Source of the DNA: Lepus europaeus
Lineage: Eukaryota; Chordata; Mammalia; Lagomorpha; Leporidae
Assembly: GCF_033115175.1 (NCBI RefSeq)
Contig: NC_084837.1
Span: 70,517,266-70,581,265 of the forward strand
DNA: 64,000 nt
Reading direction: 5' to 3'
Positions 1-64,000 of this stretch are shown one piece after another. The translations under genes and the position numbers were made by a program. The notes under the pieces were generated by a model, which saw only the letters and a program-made list of their open reading frames with translations, made no database searches and was not told where the DNA came from. How positions within the stretch are numbered: the stretch's first letter is position 1; the number at the start of each line of letters is the position of its first letter.

Positions 1-49
1 TCAGAGGCCCATGCAGTAAAGGCATAGTCCCCAAAGTCTTACGTTTGTT

Positions 50-355
50 GTTTTTAAAATTTTATTTATTTTTCATTTACTTGAAGTAGGGGAAAGGTGG
101 GGGTAGATAGAAAGATCTTCCATCCACAGGTTCACACCCCAAATGCACACAACAGCCAGGGCTGGGCCAAGCCAAAACCTGAAAACTGAAACTCCATCAG
201 GGTCTCCCATATGGGTGGGAGGATCCAAGTATTTGACTCATCACCCAAGGGTGTGTGCATTAGCAGGAGCTGGACTTGCTTTGCACCCCAGCATTCTATT
301 ACTGGATGTGGGTGTCTCAAAGGCACGCAACTGCTGTACCATGAGGCTCACTCCC
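50..355 (-). mobile_element. CSINE (C-repeat), degraded
   Basis: Reading on the minus strand it ends in an A/T-rich AATAAA-like tail and keeps the SINE body order, including the reversed 'gatcttccatccac' and 'gggtctcccatatggg' blocks. Confidence 0.75.
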
Positions 356-454
356 CTAAAGTCTTCGGTTAAGGTATACCAAGACAGTGGACACTTAACC
401 CAATTATTGTATTTAGAGGCACACCCTTTGGGAAGTAATTAAGTTGTTACTGTG

Positions 455-650
455 AAGCCCTTGTGATCAGATCATGGTGGCTTCACAAGGAAAGATTCAC
501 TGCCAGCAAGAATGCCATCACCAGATGCTGAACCAGAGGCCATGGATCTTAGACTGTGAACCTTCAAAACCACGAGCCAAAATAAACCACCTTCCTTGGT
601 AACTATCTTTTCCTAGGTATTTCATTGTAGAAACAAAAAGCTAATGCAGG
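455..650 (+). mobile_element. MaLR-type LTR remnant (MLT1/MST-like)
   Basis: The text runs 'agcaagaatgccatcacc', 'gaaccttcaaaaccacgag' and 'aataaaccaccttccttgg', the usual 3' half of MLT1/MST solo LTRs (ERVL-MaLR). It is non-coding and strongly diverged, with no internal viral region. Confidence 0.5.
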
Positions 651-754
651 GAATAGAAATTCAGCTGGTTTAGAGGTTTTCCTAGAGTGAGAAATCTCAG
701 TCTTACTACTGGGTAAAAGACACTGTCTCCACAGGGAAATGTCGTCTTTTTTCT

Positions 755-1372
755 TTTTTTTTTAAAGATTTATTTATTTGAGGGACCAGCACTGTGGCAC
801 AATGTGATGGGCCACTGCCAGCATCCTAAATCTCAGCTGCTCTACTTCTGATCCAGCTACCTGCTAATGCACCTGGGAAAACAACAGAGAATGGCCCAAG
901 TGCTTGGGCTCCTGCCTCCCATGAGGGAGACCCAGAAGAAGATCCCGACTCCTGGCTTTGGCCTAGCCCACTCCGGCTGTTGTGGTCATCTGGAGAGTCA
1001 GCCAGCGGATGGCAGATCTCTCTCTCTCTTTCTGTGTAATGGACTTTCAAATTAGTTTAAAAAATACTTATTTATTTGAAAGGCAGAGTTACAGAGAGAA
1101 AGGGAGAGGCAGAGATCTTCATCTGCTGGTTCACTCACCAGATGGCTGCAATAGCTGGGGCTGGACCAGGCCAAAGCCAGGAGCCCAGAGCTTCCTGCAG
1201 GTCTCCGACATGGGTGCAGAGGCCTAAGCACTTGCATCATCTGCTATTGCTTCCCCAGGTGCATTAACAGGGAGCTGGATCAGAAGTGGAGCAGCCAGGT
1301 CTTGAACTGGTGCTCACATGAGATGCTGGCATGCAGACGGTGGCTTTACTTGCTACAATGCCAGGCCCACAA
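755..1372 (-). mobile_element. CSINE split by a second CSINE
   Basis: The tail half lies at 755-781 and the body at 1068-1372. The inserted plus-strand CSINE is bounded by the 12-bp duplication ttatttatttga at 770-781 and 1068-1079. Confidence 0.9.
782..1067 (+). mobile_element. CSINE nested in an older CSINE
   Basis: It starts 'gggaccagcactgtggcac' and ends at 'ctttcaaattagtttaaaaa'. It is flanked by the exact 12-bp target-site duplication described for its host SINE. Confidence 0.9.
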
Positions 1373-2274
1373 GTAAGTCTTTGGAGAGGTGGTGTGTTCC
1401 TTGCTACAGCTGCTTGTCATTTCAAACACTGAAATCCAGTGCTAATTTTTAGGCTTGGCTGTATCTGCTCACCAGTTAAGGGGACAGTTTTCTAGGCTCC
1501 AAACATTTCACTTCTAGGTTCTTGCTTTTAGAGAGCTATCAAGCATGAAGAAAATGCTCCCTTGACCACCACCTAAGTCAGCCTGCTTCTGGATGGAAAA
1601 ACATACAGGATCGGCCCCAAGTACAATTCATAACATGGCTGGAGTGAGAGGAGAGGAAGCTACAGTAACTGCTTCCGGGAAGTACCTGCATACACCTGAG
1701 CTCTCATATCCCTCTCTAGCAATCGGAAAAAGAATTAACCCAGAAATGATAGTGCTTAGGGAGTTCTTCATTTCTGCATCTACCCTTCAGTTCAGAAGTA
1801 CTTCTTGCAACCCACAGCATTAATATGTCAAATCTGCACTACGAACAAAGGTAAAAACAGTGCAGCTATTTTACTTCACGATAAAGCTTTTTTAAATCTC
1901 AAAGTATTGTTTCTGACAAAAGAAAAACAAGCCACTGAAGTCTCTGGATGTCACAGGTGATCTGAAAACACAAATATTAACTGAAGAAGTTCAGACTAAT
2001 ATTTTAAATAATAAAACAGCAAAACAGCTACATACTTGTCTTCTTCAGCAAACTTTGTAAGTCCTCTTTTCTCTGAATCAAAACAAGGACCAAAATTTGT
2101 GAGTACCTATTTCCAGAAAAAACATATCTAAATTGTCTACAGCCTCATTAAACATGCTAATTTCAAAAAAATTTGGCTGACCATACAAAGAGTAAGCTTG
2201 TATTTTTTTTCCTGGTATCAAGCATGATGTCAATATAACACTGCTATATGATAGACTACAAAAGAATTCATAGC
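1373..2274. other. 3' flank of CEP152 with no recognised element
   Basis: I see no gene, RNA or clear repeat in this AT-rich stretch between a CSINE and the inferred end of the CEP152 transcript. Confidence 0.4.
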
Positions 2275-2589
2275 AATGCTACAGATCATATGCAAGTTTA
2301 TTTAAATAATTTAACACTACATAGTGAGCCAATTTGTAAGTATAAAAATATATGGTTTAGCAACCAAATATAAGCACCACACAGAAGCACATTACACATA
2401 TACCATCAGGCCTTTGGAAGATTAAGGCAACATAAATATCCCAAACAGTTTTATGAGAATGCTTTACTCATATAATAGATGTTATTAAAACATCTCAAGA
2501 TAGGCAGAAATCCACAATTTTTCAGTATGAAGTCTTTCCTTGTAATTTGATCAATATGTTAATGATTCTTCTTAAAGACTGTTCAGTGA
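2275..2589 (-). other. CEP152: CEP152 3' untranslated region (extent inferred)
   Basis: This AT-rich stretch follows the TAA stop. The end is inferred from the first AATAAA on the minus strand, so the true cleavage site may lie some tens of bases either way. Confidence 0.5.
2297..2302 (-). promoter_or_regulatory. CEP152: Candidate poly(A) signal AATAAA for CEP152
   Basis: The minus strand reads AATAAA about 290 nt after the stop codon. It is the first canonical hexamer downstream in the flank and is not part of a SINE tail. Confidence 0.55.
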
Positions 2590-61771
<59,182 letters not shown>

Positions 61772-61852
61772 CTAGGAAACACACATAACACACTCATGTT
61801 TACACTATTTCACTTTATGCTCTCTATACACTTTATTTCATTTTTTAGAAAA

Positions 61853-62052
61853 CTTTTATTTAATAAATATAAATTTCAAAAGTACAGCTTTTGGATTATT
61901 GCAGTTTCCCCCCATAACCACCCTCCCACCCACAAACCATCCCATCTCCCACTCCCTCTCCCATCCCATTCTTCATTAAGATTCATTTCTAATTATCTTT
62001 ATATACAGAAGATCAACTTAGTATATACTAAGTAAAGATTTTTATAGACTTT
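61853..62052 (-). mobile_element. LINE-1 3' UTR end
   Basis: Reads 'tttatttaataaatataaat', a C-rich tract with 'ccaccctcccacccacaaac', and 'agtatatactaagtaaagat', the reversed 3' end of rabbit-type L1. Confidence 0.7.
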
Positions 62053-62130
62053 AAAATTCAACCATGTTTCAATGAGAGTAGAGAGAGTCTGCCACTTTTG
62101 TGGACTTAGCTCCTTACAACATCCATAGTT

Positions 62131-62475
62131 GGGGCTGGCGTTGTTAAATAACAGGTAAAGCAACCACCTACAATGCTGGCATCCCATATGGGTGCCGGTT
62201 CGAGCCCCAGCTGTTCCACTTCTGATCCTGCTCCCTGCTAATGCATCTGGGAAGAGCAGTGGATGATGGTCCAAATATTTAGGCCCCTGCACCTACATGG
62301 GAGACCCAGAAAGAAGCTCCTGGCTTCAGACCAGCCCAGCTCCAGCCATTGTAGCGACTTGGGGAGCAGATGGAAGATTGATCTCTCTCTCTCTCTCTCT
62401 CTCCCCCCCCCCCTCCCTCCCCCCCCCCTCTGTAACTCTGCCTTTCAAATGAATAAATCTTTAAAAATAAACTTA
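62131..62475 (+). mobile_element. CSINE with long CT/C tract
   Basis: From 'ggggctggcgttgttaaata' to 'gaataaatctttaaaaataa'. Its CT tract (62380-62432) has decayed into poly-C. Confidence 0.93.
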
Positions 62476-62794
62476 AAAAAATTTTTAAATCACTAGCTGG
62501 GACCTATCAGGTTCATGGGTTTTGGAAATGTTCACTGAGAAAACAGATTCTGTAGTTACCTGAGGACAGTGAAAAAGGATTTTGTGCAACAAAATGCAAC
62601 AGCAATGTTGGTGTCAGACAAGGAATCTGTATTGGTCCTAATGCTTTCTGCACTGCTATGAGCAAAGTGTGGGGCACCCAATTGCTAGGTCATAGAAAAA
62701 TGACAAGTGTTCCTTGAAAAACTGATGAAACCTGTCATGGTCACTTACTAAAAACAAAGTTTTGAAGGCTAGAACTGCACACTTGGTTATCATA

Positions 62795-63280
62795 GGTAAA
62801 ATAATGGCCTGTAACAAAGTCCCACATCCTAATCAACAAAATCTTTGGAAGAAAGCACAAAAAAACAAACTATGACTATGCTATGTTACATGGCAAGAGA
62901 AAATTAAAGTTGTAGGTGGAATTAAAGTTGCTAAGCTGAATCACCAAGTGGGCCTGGTAATGCTCTAGGGCCCACAAATGAGGAACACTACAGCAGAAAA
63001 GTCAGAACCAGTGAGCCTCAATCAGCCACTGCCAGCTCTGAAGATGGAAACAGGCCACAAGCCAAGGAATGTAGGTGACCTCCAGAAACTGGAGCGGCAA
63101 GAAGATGGGTTCTCTGCCTCAGCCTCCAGAAAGCAGTGTGTCCCTGCTCACATGCTGATTCAGCCTAGTGAGGTCTCCGCTAGACTTCTCACTGCTGGAG
63201 ATGCGGGGTAAATTTGTCTAGTCTGCAGCCACTAGCTCTGTGGTGATCTGTTGTAGCAGCAATAAGAAATGAATGCATTT
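62795..63280 (+). mobile_element. MaLR-type LTR remnant (MLT1-like)
   Basis: Has 'cccacatcctaatcaacaaa', 'gctctgaagatggaaacagg', 'agccaaggaatgtaggtgac' and a 3' end 'ttgtagcagcaataagaaat', as in MLT1 LTRs (ERVL-MaLR). Non-coding solo LTR, no viral genes. Confidence 0.7.
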
Positions 63281-63614
63281 GGCCGGCGCCACGGCTCAAT
63301 AGGCTAATCCTCCTCCTGCGGCACCGGCAACCCCGGGTTCTAGTCCTGGTTGGGGCGCCGGATTCTGTCCCAGTCACTCCTCTTCCTGTCCAGCTCTCTG
63401 CTGTGGCCCAGGAGGGCAGTGGAGGATGGCCCAAGTCCTTGGGCCCTGCACCCGCATGGGAGACCAGGAGAAGCACCTGGCTCCTGGCTTCGGATCAGCG
63501 CGGTGCGCCGGCTGCAGCAGCCATTGGGGAGTGAACCAACGAAAAAGGAAGACCTTTCTCTCTGTCTCTCTCACTGTCCACTCTGCCTATCAAAAAAAAA
63601 AAAAAAAAAAAAAA
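63281..63614 (+). mobile_element. CSINE, young subfamily
   Basis: Flanked by gaatgcattt (63271-63280) and gaatacattt (63616-63625), one mismatch; head 'ggccggcgccacggctcaa'. Confidence 0.95.
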
Positions 63615-63792
63615 AGAATACATTTGGTGAACCTGATGCCTTTATTTTTCTCTAAGTGTAATTTCTAACACAGAAGGCTTACAAAATTATAACCTTTGAC
63701 TACCGAACGCAATTTAACTTTTTAAAATCTGAACTGTTTTCAGTTTTCAAAGTTAAAAATAATCTATATTACACACAAAACTTAGTTTCCTT

Positions 63793-64000
63793 TTTCAAAA
63801 GACTATTTATTTGAAAGGCAGAATTAGAGAGGGAGAGACAGAGATCTTCCATCTGCTGGTTCACTCCCCAAATGGCCTCAACAGCTGGGACTTGGCCAGG
63901 CAGAAGCCAGGAACCAGGAACTCCATCCACGTCTCCCACTTGAGTGTCAGGGGCTACTTAGGCCATTAGCAAGGAGCTGGATGGAAAGTGGAGGATCTGG
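63793..64000 (-). mobile_element. CSINE cut by the window end
   Basis: Tail 'gactatttatttgaaaggca' and reversed body up to 'ggagctggatggaaagtgga'; the head lies outside. Confidence 0.9.

Larger units (their letters stand above)
61772..64000 (-). other. CEP152: CEP152 intron running off the window
   Basis: It holds an L1 3' end (minus), three CSINEs and a MaLR LTR remnant. I looked for another CEP152 exon here and found none with a plausible frame and splice sites. Confidence 0.75.

Noticed and set aside
62540-62640. Possible further CEP152 exon (CAG|GTAACT on the minus strand)
   Set aside because: No acceptor with a matching open frame, and the text does not resemble CEP152.
62795-63280. 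Intact endogenous retrovirus
   Set aside because: Only a solo MaLR LTR remnant is present, with no gag, pol or env region.

Overview
The window is nuclear DNA from a lagomorph, most likely the European rabbit (Oryctolagus cuniculus) or a close relative. About 47 copies of the lagomorph-specific tRNA-derived C-repeat (CSINE) fill roughly a fifth of it, alongside rabbit-type LINE-1 ends and old mammalian repeats (MIR, L2, MER5A, MaLR LTRs, mariner). The single gene has short coding exons split by large introns.

That gene is CEP152 (centrosomal protein 152), on the minus strand. I could place 20 coding exons between 61771 and 2590, each with AG acceptor and GT donor dinucleotides. They join in one open frame of 4368 nt (1455 codons plus a TAA stop). 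The frame starts at about human residue 325 and runs to the conserved C-terminus. The 5' exons, which encode the acidic N-terminus that binds PLK4, lie beyond 64000. The encoded product is a long coiled-coil scaffold that recruits PLK4 and CENPJ/CPAP and partners CEP63 around the mother centriole to start centriole duplication. In humans, loss causes primary microcephaly (MCPH9) and Seckel syndrome 5.

Layout: 1-2274 is 3' flank made of an MLT1/MST-type LTR remnant, CSINEs and unrecognised sequence. 2275-3629 is the terminal exon with a short 3' UTR. 3630-61570 holds the other exons and introns. The SINE-densest introns are 21597-27937 (nine CSINEs within 3.4 kb) and 53550-61570 (ten). 61772-64000 is intron with an L1 3' end, a MaLR LTR remnant and three CSINEs.

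I found no second protein-coding gene, no functional RNA gene and no unknown system. The observations most worth checking are: a 186-nt in-frame exon (31783-31968) with weak splice sites that is absent from the human isoform as I remember it; a DSGFDS motif matching the beta-TrCP phosphodegron at the extreme C-terminus; a near full-length mariner transposon split by three CSINEs (10763-12965); a 31-nt exact U2 snRNA fragment in an intron; several SINE insertions datable from nested target-site duplications; and a very young CSINE 72 bp from a splice acceptor.
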